The translations under genes were made by a program, and so were the position numbers. A DNA stretch of 64,000 nt from Butyricimonas muris (GTDB lineage: Bacteria > Bacteroidota > Bacteroidia > Bacteroidales > Marinifilaceae): NCBI RefSeq assembly GCF_046365375.1, contig NZ_JBKEIT010000005.1:248001-312000 (forward strand), given 5' to 3'. This document shows positions 1 through 10,193 of this stretch, piece by piece. Numbering within the stretch: the stretch's first letter is position 1; the number at the start of each line of letters is the position of its first letter. Under the pieces are notes generated by a model, which saw only the letters and a list, made by a program, of their open reading frames with translations, had not been told where the DNA came from and did no database searches.

Positions 1-332
1 CTCTTTTTGACCTCATCGACACTTGTATTTTGCTCCAGACCTCTTTTTTCACCGGTAGTCAACTTTACCTTCGTCGTATCCAGATCAGTGATTTTCTCTT
101 TTAGACGGATTCTCGTGTCTATCGTTATTTTCTCGTTCCCAATCGAATCACGTTCCTCCACCCTCCGTATTCTTACATCGAGTAATTTCAATAACTCTGT
201 ACTCCGAAACAACTGTGCATCAAGTTGAGAGGAACGCACGACCTCCTCATGCACGACATTTCGAATCCGCATCTTCCGGCTTCCACAAGCCACACACAAA
301 AGAAACACCAAAGAAAAAATCAACCGTTTCAT
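1..332 (-). CDS. Coiled-coil lipoprotein, partial (runs off left edge)
   Basis: An open frame of 110 codons starts at ATG 332 and has no stop before the window edge, so the C-terminus is missing. The N-terminus is a lipoprotein signal: a basic start MKR, a hydrophobic stretch, and a lipobox ending VACG with Cys at residue 16. After it comes a charged, probably helical segment rich in E, R, D and L and containing the motif ERDSIGNEK. Small coiled-coil lipoproteins like this occur next to phage lysins and can act as outer-membrane spanins (Rz1-like). That role is inferred from its place just after the M15 peptidase gene. A terminator at 425-451 separates it from that gene, so it may have its own promoter or belong to whatever lies further left. 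Confidence 0.6.
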   Translation of the reverse strand, partial: MKRLIFSLVFLLCVACGSRKMRIRNVVHEEVVRSSQLDAQLFRSTELLKLLDVRIRRVEERDSIGNEKITIDTRIRLKEKITDLDTTKVKLTTGEKRGLEQNTSVDEVKK

Positions 333-424
333 TTTTTAAGTCATTAATAAATTATACCTTTACGCATGCCATGTGGCTCGGCAGTTCATTCGATTGTTCA
401 AAGTTTGACGATTTTCGGACAAGT

Positions 425-451
425 AAAACGGGAGAATAACTCTCCCGTTTT
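425..451 (-). terminator. Intrinsic terminator at the end of the tail/lysis operon
   Basis: A perfect 11-bp stem (AAAACGGGAGA paired with TCTCCCGTTTT, loop ATAAC) lies immediately after the stop codon of the M15 peptidase gene. The stem is symmetric, with T-runs on both strands, so it could work in both directions. Confidence 0.8.
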
Positions 452-814
452 CTAATACAACCAAACAATCTCCTGCTCATGAATCTCCGAATCATCCGCG
501 TGCACGAAATTTTTCGCGATACCAATCCTTTTGAATCCGGCTTTCAACAACGCCTTCACTATCAAAAAGCGATTCCTTGAAACATCACACCGAATATCAA
601 CAGCTCTTCCGAGTGTATGTGCCCCCGTTCCGCTTCTTCCTTTTTCTCTATCCCACTCGCTTGACCGGAAAGCGGATGTCAACACAAAAGGTATTTCAGC
701 AATTTCCCGTGCCGTGTCCAGCTTACTCATCGTCGTTTGCTTCATATTCTGCAACGAACATTCAGGCACACATTGCTGAAACTCTTTTTCTAAAAAATAT
801 TTACTTACTACCAT
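452..814 (-). CDS. M15-type peptidase, probable phage endolysin
   Basis: A 120-residue protein if it starts at ATG 814 (MVVSKYFLEKEF); the frame is open further upstream, but that part would overlap the previous gene. It shows the zinc-ligand pattern of Peptidase_M15_3: HTLGRAVDI (HxxGxAxD) near residue 67 and a C-terminal VHADD with the last ligand His. The family are D,D- or D,L-peptidases that cut peptidoglycan cross-links, and Bacteroidales phages often use them as endolysins. No signal peptide is present, so export would depend on a holin-like partner, possibly the membrane protein encoded 10 bp upstream. It is the last gene before a terminator in a run of tail genes, which fits a lysis or tail-associated muralytic role. 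Confidence 0.82.
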   Translation of the reverse strand: MVVSKYFLEKEFQQCVPECSLQNMKQTTMSKLDTAREIAEIPFVLTSAFRSSEWDREKGRSGTGAHTLGRAVDIRCDVSRNRFLIVKALLKAGFKRIGIAKNFVHADDSEIHEQEIVWLY

Positions 815-824
815 AATTCTATTT

Positions 825-1190
825 TTAAAATTCACTTGGAGGCAGCCTATCGGGGCACTTTTGCACGTCACACCTCTTCACCTCTGCCAATTTATTCGCA
901 AGTTCCGAGGAATGCAGCTTATTCAACGTATCAAGGTGTTCCGCCTGCTCTCTCCTCAACTCCCCGTACACGTAATCAACCTTCGCATCCCGTTCTTTCG
1001 TCCGGTTATCCGACCGCTCGATCTGCTGCGTCAAATTATTTATAATATTCAAAAGATTCTGTATCTCCATCGAGTCCGCCGAAGCATCCTCCTTCCGTGC
1101 ATTCGTTTTCCGGTTCACGAAGAACGTAACAATCCACTCTATCGCCTTAAATCCCCCTAATGCCCCCAACAAAGCTAGAAAATCATTCAT
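825..1190 (-). CDS. Small membrane/coiled-coil protein, holin-like candidate
   Basis: A 121-residue protein. The start at ATG 1190 is chosen because a strong Shine-Dalgarno (GAGGAGG, 7 nt spacer) precedes it. Residues about 3-25 form one hydrophobic segment (NDFLALLGALGGFKAIEWIV), followed by a basic stretch (NRKTNARK) and a long charged coiled coil (about residues 35-100). The C-terminus has two cysteines in CDVQKCPDRLPP. One membrane segment followed by a cytoplasmic coil, directly upstream of a muralytic enzyme gene, suggests a holin or spanin component. I do not recognise a named family, so the function is inferred from position and topology only. Confidence 0.6.
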   Translation of the reverse strand: MNDFLALLGALGGFKAIEWIVTFFVNRKTNARKEDASADSMEIQNLLNIINNLTQQIERSDNRTKERDAKVDYVYGELRREQAEHLDTLNKLHSSELANKLAEVKRCDVQKCPDRLPPSEF

Positions 1191-1234
1191 TTTACACCTC
1201 CTCAATAATTAACTTTGACACTCACTTTCATTAA

Positions 1235-3139
1235 TTACCAATCAAATCTTTCCGGATACCATTTTCCATAACTTGATAAATATATCAATGTACAACAACA
1301 CCCTTCTAAAACCCAATGATTACTCCCCTTTGCCGTATCTTTTAAATTCACCCTATGGTTAGTACTTGTATTCACGATTGTAATTATCTGTCCATCTTGT
1401 GCATTTACACTATCAAGATAACAAGGATTATCAGACCCGGTATTTCCCGTCACGTAAACGATTCGTGAGATAACGGGGATTGTACCATTACTGACATATA
1501 CCCATTTCATAGGAATACTGGAAACTTGTCCATTAAAACGACTATGCCCAGAAACGTACAAAGCAAATATATTCTCTTTAGACAAAGAATTCCACTTCCT
1601 AAAAGGAGCAGCTACAAATAAACCGAAATCAGACAAAGCATTAACATCTTTCCATTTATTTGCAGCTTCACTAAAAGTAGTTTCTAACGTAAATACACCT
1701 GCAGTTCTGGCACTCGAAATACTTTCTCCCGGATTACTTCCAATATAAATTGTCCTATCATTTGTTTTAAAAAATAGCTGAAGTCCGGATAATCCCATCG
1801 TATTGCCAGATTTTAACCAAGAATAATCACTTTCTGTTTGTCCAATAATAAATTTCCCAATTTTACCGGATTCAGCTTCAACATTTCCTTTAAAGTTGGC
1901 ATTCCCATTTTCATCCACTGAAAACGTTACTTTTCCGTCTTTCAACCCGAACACCCCCGTCTTTTGCACTTCCACGCCATTTTCGACAACAGTCACTACT
2001 CCCCGCCCAAAAGCAACTCCGGTAAGTTTACCCGTTTCTGCATTTTTCGTCCCGGAAAACATCTTCGGGGATATAATATACTCCCCTCCAATTTCAGTCC
2101 GGTTCTCCGGGCTGTTCCATTCCTTCACCCAAGGTAAAAGATTGGCATCTTGCCCGACAATCTTGAATGGACCGTTCCATGAACCGCTTCCAACTTTCTG
2201 TCTTTGGTACAGGTCGCCGTCCTCGAACGTAGAGTGCCATTCTTCTCCATCTACCGAAAATTCAACAATTAATCCCTCTCCTTTCAATTTTTCTTTCGTT
2301 TGCTCATCCAAATTATTCCATGTCAATATCACGTTACTTCCCATTTCCACGACATATCGTTGTGTTTCCGGGTCATACCGCCAAGAGATAGCACCTTTAC
2401 CAATGCTACCGCTTCCGTCGGTATTCCACGCTATCGCTTCTTTCGCCACGAAACCGGAACCGTTCGGACGAAGCATGTACATCACCTCTCCGGTGGTATT
2501 TACACTTTTTATCATCCCGTTCTCACAATAAAAACCCTTGTACCCGTCCGCACCCGGAATATCTCCGCCGACACGAATCTTTGTTTTACCGTCAAAACTT
2601 TTACCGTCTATCCCGAACAACACATCTATTGCCGGCTCCCCGTTCTCGTCCGCATGCAAGTAAATTGCCGACTGCCGCCTTGGATTCGTCGTGTTACCGA
2701 ATTGCACGATTTCATCCCCTGTTTCCGGCAAAGAGGAATTTTCAAACTCGCTCTTCGGGATCACGATCTCATCGTTCTCTACACCCGACACGAGCACCCA
2801 ATAGTTCTTCTGGCTACCGGAGAACTCCATGCATCGAATAATATCGTGTGCCATGAAACTCATCTCGTCCTCTACCTGAATATAGTAGTTATCCGCATCC
2901 TCCCGCACGGACTTTATCTTACCCGACGCTTGTGTGATCCCCAAGGCTCCTTTCACCGCCCGGATTTTCGAGATCAACAATTCAAACACGGTCATCGTGT
3001 TCCGGACAACAACGTCATCCACTTCAAACTTATACCGGCCATTCATTTTCCAAATTTTCCATCCGGAACCCAATGCCCCGGATATGAAATTCTTACTGGC
3101 TAAAAAGCCGTCTATTATTGTACTTAATAACTTTGCCAT
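1235..3139 (-). CDS. Tail fibre / minor tail protein
   Basis: A 634-residue protein starting MAKLLSTIIDG, 10 bp after the large tail-tip gene. The first 200 residues resemble the N-terminal attachment part of Bacteroidales phage tail fibres (FEVDDVVVRNTMTVFELLI, then repeated short beta-strand motifs). The middle has an EFSVDGEEWHST-type module, and the segment around residue 400 has the short Gly-rich repeats seen in trimeric fibre shafts (VTFSVDENGNANFKGNVEAE). The C-terminal 200 residues are beta-rich, with no cysteine cluster or enzymatic motif that I can see. It probably recognises the host surface as the distal fibre. No intramolecular chaperone domain is obvious. Confidence 0.68.
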   Translation of the reverse strand: MAKLLSTIIDGFLASKNFISGALGSGWKIWKMNGRYKFEVDDVVVRNTMTVFELLISKIRAVKGALGITQASGKIKSVREDADNYYIQVEDEMSFMAHDIIRCMEFSGSQKNYWVLVSGVENDEIVIPKSEFENSSLPETGDEIVQFGNTTNPRRQSAIYLHADENGEPAIDVLFGIDGKSFDGKTKIRVGGDIPGADGYKGFYCENGMIKSVNTTGEVMYMLRPNGSGFVAKEAIAWNTDGSGSIGKGAISWRYDPETQRYVVEMGSNVILTWNNLDEQTKEKLKGEGLIVEFSVDGEEWHSTFEDGDLYQRQKVGSGSWNGPFKIVGQDANLLPWVKEWNSPENRTEIGGEYIISPKMFSGTKNAETGKLTGVAFGRGVVTVVENGVEVQKTGVFGLKDGKVTFSVDENGNANFKGNVEAESGKIGKFIIGQTESDYSWLKSGNTMGLSGLQLFFKTNDRTIYIGSNPGESISSARTAGVFTLETTFSEAANKWKDVNALSDFGLFVAAPFRKWNSLSKENIFALYVSGHSRFNGQVSSIPMKWVYVSNGTIPVISRIVYVTGNTGSDNPCYLDSVNAQDGQIITIVNTSTNHRVNLKDTAKGSNHWVLEGCCCTLIYLSSYGKWYPERFDW

Positions 3140-3149
3140 AGTCTAATTA

Positions 3150-6100
3150 TTATTTTTCTACATATTCACTAATCGGTTTTATTTTACTAGCTTGCTCACT
3201 CCAACCTAAAGCTGTTTTATAAGCATTGACTGAATTGTCTGGAACATATATTTTAGCATACATGCTTATACCTGCAAATACACCTGTACCTAAAGCTGGT
3301 GGAATCTCTGCTTTAATTAAAAAGGTCTGCAAAGCACTTACCCCCCAAAATGCACCGTTTTGAATTTCTGTAATCGTCGACGGAAGTGTAACATGATGAA
3401 GATTTGTACACCTATTAAATATCGAATCAATGACAACAGTACAACCTTCTTCAAAAATAGCAGTTTCTAATTTTACACACCGTGAAAAATTTGATGTTCC
3501 ATTAAATGTTACACCTCTCTTTATTACTAAATCGATTATACCCGTGCTCGTGAAGCAACCTGCACCCAAGGAACAATTTACAGGTAAATCAAAAGATAAA
3601 TTTACACAATTCTTAAATGCGTTATTTTCTATCCGAATCGGGTTATCCGGGAACTTTATAAATTCCAAATTTGAACAATTTTCAAATACGGAATATTCCA
3701 TAATATTACAACTCACGAACTTGTTTCCGAAATCCGAGAGGTCTACTACTCCAACGTTTCCCTCACATACGCCTCTCGGGAATTTCGTTATGGCATTTAG
3801 TTGTGCCTGTGTCACGCCAACCCCATCCGTACTCCACTTTGCCACTACCAGCCGTTGGAACTCCGGGTCCTTAAACCTCACGTAGTAATTTCCCTTGATA
3901 TTCAATACCAATCTGCTAAACGAATTTCTCAAAGCATTGATCGAATCCTCGTACACGTCAGCATAAATATTCAACGTACCATCCAGCACGGGTAGCGGAT
4001 CCTCCCCGGCAATACCGTCCGAACTCAATCCCTCGTAACTGCCGTCCGCCATCTTGGCAAGCTTATCAAGCATTCCCGAACTATAATACGTTTCTTCAAA
4101 ACCCACCGCCCTAATCCGTTTCAAAGCATGGTCATTCCCTTGCCCGCTTTGAGCATCCATAATATCTACCAACAATTGCATCGGCTTCAGTAAAGGACAA
4201 TCCACCACGAAGAAGTCGGTAATGGCACTTTTACACGAATCAATCCCCACTCCTTCCGTCGTGAGTAACGGGTAATTCGACAAAGACAAGTAACGATTGT
4301 AAGCGCTGAACTCCACCACCCGCAAACCTCCACCTTTCGGTAAAACGACCTGTGTCAAAGAAGTCCCGTCGGCATACACCTCCTGCAAATGCGTGCAAGA
4401 CGACAGATTCAGTGTCCCGGCAAGCGTAGCGATCCGTGACAACACGAGTTTTTGCAAACTCACGCAATTCGAAAGTGTCAGCGACCCGATAGAGATCACG
4501 ATTGGTTCCGTCTTGCTACCCAGCCGTATCGTGCGCAACATCCTTCCTTGAATAATCATAGAACCGGAAACATTTTTGTTATACCAATCCCCTATATCAA
4601 GCAAGTACGAGGCTCCCATGATCGCGTTCTGTTGATCTCCCGTACCCGAGAGTTCAATATCCATCGTGCACACCTCTCCCGCCTTCGTCCGGTTTCCCCG
4701 GATAATCGAAGTGCCGTTCGCTATCGCCGGGTACATATCCATACCGGGAGTCAATTCATACCGGATAGAATTACCCGCCGCGCGCACGGTGATCGTGTCG
4801 GTCCCGTCGGCAGAAAACAACCCGAAATTATACTTTGACATCATGTACAGGATACGTTTCGTCACCCAACGTTGTTCCGCCAGATAATGATCTCCCAACG
4901 ACTGCGTGATCGGGTCCGTGTCATTCGAGTAGGTCCCGGCGTTATAAGCCAGCTTACCGTTCTCGTAAGCGATCTTCGCGTCGGCATTATAAGCGGCTGC
5001 CGGGAAATATTCCTGCGCACTGTCAAAGAAATACTTTTTATAAAAAGCATATATTTTCTCCAAATCATCACCGCGCTTCAATCCCCCTAACGCTTCCATC
5101 GCCACCATCATCCGGCGCATATTCGCCACTTTCTCCTCCGGGAAAGCAAGTTCCATCAAGTTAAAGAAATTGTTCGTTTCCCCGTTCCAGATTGCCGCAC
5201 CCGTCTCGTCCGTGTCATGGGTTTCCACGCTATACGATTTCTCCGGCAATCCCCGGTTCGTCGTGTCAAAACGGGTATCGGCATCGTCCACCCGCCACCT
5301 GAACGTCGACGTGTCCAGACAGAACGAGTAAGGGTACGTGTTCTTGGCACGTTCATCCGTTCCCGCGTTAAACTCCACGTTATTCATGAAGAAAAGAGTA
5401 TCCTGTATATCCCAGTATAGCGAAGCCTCCGCCCGGAATTTCGCCACGCGGGCATGAATGAAGAGCGTGTTCAACGCGGCATCATCCTTCCCGGTCAGAT
5501 CGGCGGCGGTCAAACCATACCCTTTATCCACCAACTGCGTCACCAGATTTATCGTCCCGCTTCCCGTGTCCGCGGGAATAAACCTTCCTTCCGAAGACTC
5601 GTAATAATAAACATCATACCGGTGCTCGTCACCCGCCTTGGCTATCCAGAACTCGTGCGGCTCATTCCTATAATCCGCCAGTCGTGCGTTCAATTCGTCC
5701 GGCGTGCCGTTAAAAGGTTGCAGCCGGGGAGAACATTCATAAACGATATTGTACGCCGGGACAAAACGGGAAATACTACCCGTGTCACCTTCCCCGAGAT
5801 CCCACGAGTTCGCCCCGTTATACTGGAACGCCTCCTCGTCCCCGTTATACAGGATTCGCCCCGAAGCCGGGTTCCACGGCACGCGAAACAACGTGCACAA
5901 GGGGGAATTATCCGAACCCTCGATACTGATCATCGCGGGAAACAACCCCGTGTCGAAACCGAAAGTATATTTATCCCCCTTGTCCGGACCGAAAGTGTAC
6001 AACCCTTTAAACGTGTAAACCGTCTGACCCTCCTCGTTGATCGCTTTCTCGAAACAAACAAACGGCAACTGGTACACGGCAACACGGGCATTAGCGTACT

Positions 6101-9100
6101 CGTCCGTCCGCATCGCCTCGTTCAACAGTCCCATCTCGCGATACAAATCGTCATACGAGTTCACCGCCCCGATCTTGTGCGACTGCATGGACGAAGCGTA
6201 ATTCTTCTTCGCCGTGAACTTCTGTCCCGCTATCAATTCCGGGGTCATCTGCCACTTTTTCGTTGTCGTTGTCCCGTCGGCACGAGTGATGACAGACAAG
6301 TTCTTGTCAAGCTGGTACCGCGTGTTCCATAAATAATACTTCATGGACGACGTCCCCTGCCCCTTGGCGGTCACACTGGAAATACTCACGTTCCATTCCG
6401 GGTGGTCAGCGAAAAAGACCTCCAGCGTCCCTACCCTTTGTGTCTGGTCTGCCATACTCGGGATCGTGTTGTCGAACACGAGGCAATTATACTGGTCCCG
6501 CGTATTCTCGAAATCAATCTCCGAACCGTTAGCGTCCAGAATGTCATTCAATTCGGATTCCGACTCTTTCTCCCCGGTAGACACCAGCCAATTGATATAA
6601 TTACGCGACACCCCCTGCGACGTCAGCGCGGAATCATAAACACGTATCCCGTAAATATCCGTGTCCGCGTACTTGGAACCGATCACTATTCCGCCGTCAT
6701 GCGCGAAATAGTCGTTATTCTCGTAAGTGAACTCCCGGTTCTTTCTGCCGTTAATATACAAGATACACAAGTTAAAACCCGCGTTCCCGTATGCATCCGG
6801 CATGATCGTCAACGTGAGCCGGGTACGTTTTCCCTCGAAAGTATGCAAGTTTTGCACCCTGTCATTGGTCAATGCCCGCGAATGCATGATAATATTATCC
6901 GCGTAAATATTCAGACCGACAAAAGAATCTCCCGACGGGGCAGACATCCGGACAACCGGCTCCGAGTAATCCGTCACGTGATCTATCCGGTAGTCTATTT
7001 CAATCGTTTTTCCCGTGCGTGCACACTCTTTTTTGAACGGGTAATACTCCAACGCAACCTTTCCGCCCGCCATCAAGCGCAGTGCCTTGTTATTATCCGC
7101 GTCCGTGATCCACCCGTCATTTCCCCAGTTCATGTTTTCCCATGCCGCTGCCACGACAGCATCGTTCACCTCGTTAATCATATCCTTATAATTACCCTGC
7201 CGGTTGGAACGCTTCTTCGGGTTCATGTAGAACACGGCGCCCGCCACGGCGGAAAATCCTAACGAGTTATTCACCGGGAACGTCATCGGTCCCGTTAATT
7301 CCGTCTCCCCGTCCAGCACGCTGACAGATATTTCAAAATCCGTGCTGTCCATGGTCTCCACCTCCATCGGGAACGAGAAAGTATGCCGCGTCGAGGTCGA
7401 AATAGCGTCCTCGTCCGAGGCGAACAGCGTCCCCTCGTCCTTCGTCACCACAAACCGTGCCGACGTCGTGATATTATCCCCGTCGTACATCGCGTAATCA
7501 AATAACGAATTTTCCGTCCAGTTCGTCGCTTTCTCCTGTATATTATTAACAACGACCAGCTTCACCCGCTCACCGGGCACAGCGCAAATCACGTTGAAAG
7601 ACATCGTTTTCGTCGTTATCGTTTCGTCCGAATTAGTCACGCGTGCCGAGAGCCTGTACACGCCCGTCCGTCCGGGATGTTCCAGCCGGCAATTGTACGC
7701 CGTTTCCGTGTACACGTTCGTCCCGAGCGGAATCCGGTACGACCTGTTATAATCTTCCCCCACCAACGTGACTTGCAAAGTCTTGGACACATTCCCGCCG
7801 ATATTCAAGGGGATGATAATGTCATTCAAAAACGCCGTCCACCAGCGGAAGTTATCGGCGGCAATCGACAAAGAGGTCAGGTACACGGTGTAAACAAACG
7901 CCGGGGTCACCATTTCGGTCACTTCTCCGGTTACTTTAACCATCACTTGGTTCGAACCGGAAGTCAGGAACTCCGCCACGTCAACGGCAAGGGGAACGTT
8001 ACTTGCCACGTGCATTTCTCTCGCTACCGCGAACTCGTCATTATTCGTGTTTTTTACCGACACTTGGCACAATCCCCTCTCTCCCGTGTTCTCGTAAGGC
8101 TCGCTTATACTGTACCGTTCCTGCGAAACAAAGGTGAACTTCAACAAACAAGGCTCTCCTTTCGAGGCGGATACATTTTTGCCATCCAGACCATTGACAA
8201 CGCGCACGTTACGCTGCACTTCTCCCGGCGTACTCCCGCCCCCGTGCATGGCTATATATTCCAGCAAGTTCTGGAACGTCTTGATCTCCGTCCCGTCCGG
8301 GGTCACCCCTGTCGGGATAAACACGTCACTCTTCGGCATCCAGAAACCATCTTCATAAATCAACACGTCGTTCTCCTTTGCCGCATCTGCCGCCACGTCC
8401 ACGTTCGACAATGCCCCGAGCGAAGACAAGTCCCCGGGTCCCTCTTCCACCAACCGGAGCGACGCCACTTCCGGGTCGTGCCCCTCGTCCTCTTCCGTGA
8501 AAGCACGGGCTGTGACACTATTATGCCGCACGTCATCCCCCGTGCGCACTCCTTGATCCAGATAATCATCAAAAGGATGTGTATCCCAAAGCACGGCATC
8601 CGGCACTTGCCGGGCGGTTTTGATTTCCCAGCCGTCGGCGTCCCAGACGATAGCCTCACCGTCTTCCATTGTTTCCGCCAAGCGACCGAAGTTACGGGTG
8701 GTCCACTCGCGGGTGGCGTTGATATTGTAAAGCATCTCGCTGCGGTCGAGTTCGATGGAACTACGCACGTCCTGTATTTTAGCGTTAAGGGAGTCCTCTA
8801 GGCTTTGTTGCAGGTAGTTCGATACCTCGCACGAGAGTTTGCCCGTGCTCAATTGCTTTTTCACGTTCGTCACACGGAGTTTTTGTACTTCCTCCTGACC
8901 GGGAACAACGATACCCACCACGTCGCCGGGGGCAAGTTCGATACCTGTCTCGCGGGCGTAACGGTAGTCCACGTCCAAGTTATACTTCACGCGCAAGCTG
9001 GAATGTACCCGCATCCATTTTCTAGCTTTTTCCGCCAGCACCGCCTCGGCGTCACGCACGTAAGCATCAGGCAACGTGATCCCCGTGAACGTGAATTTAT

Positions 9101-10193
9101 CTCCCACCCGGGCGTGCCACGCCTTGCTAGGCAGCTTGGGACGGTTGCCGTCGCTATCCGCCGATGCACGTTCATCTTCTTGCGGTATCAAGGTTACGGT
9201 GCGGCTCCCGTGATCGTAAGTGAAACTGAAAGCGATCCCCATCAGGTCACCCGTCAGGAAATTCACACGACCTTCCTTACCGACCACCACGTCTTTCAAG
9301 TCAAAATCTATCGCGTTACAACGTACCTTCAAGAAGTCGCTCGACACACTATCAGCGCAACCCGTGAACGAGGGTTTCACGTCGTCGAAATACACCTCCC
9401 GTTCCACCAGCTTCGGGTACTCAGTCCGGTTCTCGAAACAAGAAATATACACGTCCGTGCCTCTCTCCCGAGGGCACAGGCGGTCGAATTGCCCATCCCG
9501 GTAGCCGTGGGGAAGGTTTTCCGTGCTGCCGAAAACGTAGGCTTGCGTCACCGTGTTGTCCGTGTCCACGTTTTGTCGCTGCAAGGTGTACAACCCCTTG
9601 CCTTGTCCCTGCTCGAACACCAGATCGCATGCCTCCTCCACCCGCTCGTGGAAAGCGATCGCGCGTCCCTGCACCACGTACTCCACGCCGAACTCGTCCG
9701 CCAGTTTCGTCAGCAGGTCGCGGCACGTCGTGTTGTCGAAAGTCAGCGTCTTCACTTCTGTTTCCACGATCTGCACTTCGCCCTTCCCGTTCAACGCTTT
9801 CGACCAACCGGGATCAAAATCCGGACGGTTGATGTTCGTCAACAGCAAATCCACGAAGTCCTCCAGCGTGCCCGCCAACGAGAAACGACTTTTACCCGTC
9901 AACCCTTGCATGTAAATCTTGTCGAGCAAGTTATACACCGGGCTTTCCAGCACCATGTCGTAACGGTATTCCACCGCCGACGCTTTCACCAGATCCGGTT
10001 CCCGGTTGATAGCGTACTCCACGCCTTCTATCCAAGTGTAGTCTCCCACCCGCAGGTCGAGCATCTCGCTCGCCGTCACGTTCAGCGTCACCTCGTCGGC
10101 TGCCATGATGCCCCGTTCCAGCGTGGCGTTGTCGTCGGGAAGACTCGTCACGAGCGTTTCCGCACCCTCTATTTTTCTAAATATATCTATCAT
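3150..10193 (-). CDS. Giant tail-tip/baseplate hub protein with LamG-like and BspA-like LRR domains
   Basis: A 2347-residue protein. Residues 1-470 look like the tail-associated hub (Tal/gp27-like) part found after the distal tail protein in siphophages. After a beta-rich linker (about 470-980) comes a concanavalin/LamG-like region at about 985-1195 (starts GAVFYMNP, ends RVYDSALTSQG). At about 1280 sits AKGQGTSSMKYYLW, and further on KGLYTFGPDKGDKYTF; these faintly recall CotH-kinase-type proteins, but I would not assign that. The last ~180 residues (about 2160-2340) are BspA-like leucine-rich repeats with units such as NNAFKNCVNL and GAFWGVSAL. The start overlaps the distal tail gene by 17 nt, so the two are translationally coupled. 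It probably forms the tail tip and binds a host surface glycan or protein. Confidence 0.78.
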   Translation of the reverse strand: MIDIFRKIEGAETLVTSLPDDNATLERGIMAADEVTLNVTASEMLDLRVGDYTWIEGVEYAINREPDLVKASAVEYRYDMVLESPVYNLLDKIYMQGLTGKSRFSLAGTLEDFVDLLLTNINRPDFDPGWSKALNGKGEVQIVETEVKTLTFDNTTCRDLLTKLADEFGVEYVVQGRAIAFHERVEEACDLVFEQGQGKGLYTLQRQNVDTDNTVTQAYVFGSTENLPHGYRDGQFDRLCPRERGTDVYISCFENRTEYPKLVEREVYFDDVKPSFTGCADSVSSDFLKVRCNAIDFDLKDVVVGKEGRVNFLTGDLMGIAFSFTYDHGSRTVTLIPQEDERASADSDGNRPKLPSKAWHARVGDKFTFTGITLPDAYVRDAEAVLAEKARKWMRVHSSLRVKYNLDVDYRYARETGIELAPGDVVGIVVPGQEEVQKLRVTNVKKQLSTGKLSCEVSNYLQQSLEDSLNAKIQDVRSSIELDRSEMLYNINATREWTTRNFGRLAETMEDGEAIVWDADGWEIKTARQVPDAVLWDTHPFDDYLDQGVRTGDDVRHNSVTARAFTEEDEGHDPEVASLRLVEEGPGDLSSLGALSNVDVAADAAKENDVLIYEDGFWMPKSDVFIPTGVTPDGTEIKTFQNLLEYIAMHGGGSTPGEVQRNVRVVNGLDGKNVSASKGEPCLLKFTFVSQERYSISEPYENTGERGLCQVSVKNTNNDEFAVAREMHVASNVPLAVDVAEFLTSGSNQVMVKVTGEVTEMVTPAFVYTVYLTSLSIAADNFRWWTAFLNDIIIPLNIGGNVSKTLQVTLVGEDYNRSYRIPLGTNVYTETAYNCRLEHPGRTGVYRLSARVTNSDETITTKTMSFNVICAVPGERVKLVVVNNIQEKATNWTENSLFDYAMYDGDNITTSARFVVTKDEGTLFASDEDAISTSTRHTFSFPMEVETMDSTDFEISVSVLDGETELTGPMTFPVNNSLGFSAVAGAVFYMNPKKRSNRQGNYKDMINEVNDAVVAAAWENMNWGNDGWITDADNNKALRLMAGGKVALEYYPFKKECARTGKTIEIDYRIDHVTDYSEPVVRMSAPSGDSFVGLNIYADNIIMHSRALTNDRVQNLHTFEGKRTRLTLTIMPDAYGNAGFNLCILYINGRKNREFTYENNDYFAHDGGIVIGSKYADTDIYGIRVYDSALTSQGVSRNYINWLVSTGEKESESELNDILDANGSEIDFENTRDQYNCLVFDNTIPSMADQTQRVGTLEVFFADHPEWNVSISSVTAKGQGTSSMKYYLWNTRYQLDKNLSVITRADGTTTTKKWQMTPELIAGQKFTAKKNYASSMQSHKIGAVNSYDDLYREMGLLNEAMRTDEYANARVAVYQLPFVCFEKAINEEGQTVYTFKGLYTFGPDKGDKYTFGFDTGLFPAMISIEGSDNSPLCTLFRVPWNPASGRILYNGDEEAFQYNGANSWDLGEGDTGSISRFVPAYNIVYECSPRLQPFNGTPDELNARLADYRNEPHEFWIAKAGDEHRYDVYYYESSEGRFIPADTGSGTINLVTQLVDKGYGLTAADLTGKDDAALNTLFIHARVAKFRAEASLYWDIQDTLFFMNNVEFNAGTDERAKNTYPYSFCLDTSTFRWRVDDADTRFDTTNRGLPEKSYSVETHDTDETGAAIWNGETNNFFNLMELAFPEEKVANMRRMMVAMEALGGLKRGDDLEKIYAFYKKYFFDSAQEYFPAAAYNADAKIAYENGKLAYNAGTYSNDTDPITQSLGDHYLAEQRWVTKRILYMMSKYNFGLFSADGTDTITVRAAGNSIRYELTPGMDMYPAIANGTSIIRGNRTKAGEVCTMDIELSGTGDQQNAIMGASYLLDIGDWYNKNVSGSMIIQGRMLRTIRLGSKTEPIVISIGSLTLSNCVSLQKLVLSRIATLAGTLNLSSCTHLQEVYADGTSLTQVVLPKGGGLRVVEFSAYNRYLSLSNYPLLTTEGVGIDSCKSAITDFFVVDCPLLKPMQLLVDIMDAQSGQGNDHALKRIRAVGFEETYYSSGMLDKLAKMADGSYEGLSSDGIAGEDPLPVLDGTLNIYADVYEDSINALRNSFSRLVLNIKGNYYVRFKDPEFQRLVVAKWSTDGVGVTQAQLNAITKFPRGVCEGNVGVVDLSDFGNKFVSCNIMEYSVFENCSNLEFIKFPDNPIRIENNAFKNCVNLSFDLPVNCSLGAGCFTSTGIIDLVIKRGVTFNGTSNFSRCVKLETAIFEEGCTVVIDSIFNRCTNLHHVTLPSTITEIQNGAFWGVSALQTFLIKAEIPPALGTGVFAGISMYAKIYVPDNSVNAYKTALGWSEQASKIKPISEYVEK

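Noticed and set aside
1235..10193. Diversity-generating retroelement acting on the tail fibre
   Set aside because: No reverse transcriptase gene or template/variable repeat pair was seen.
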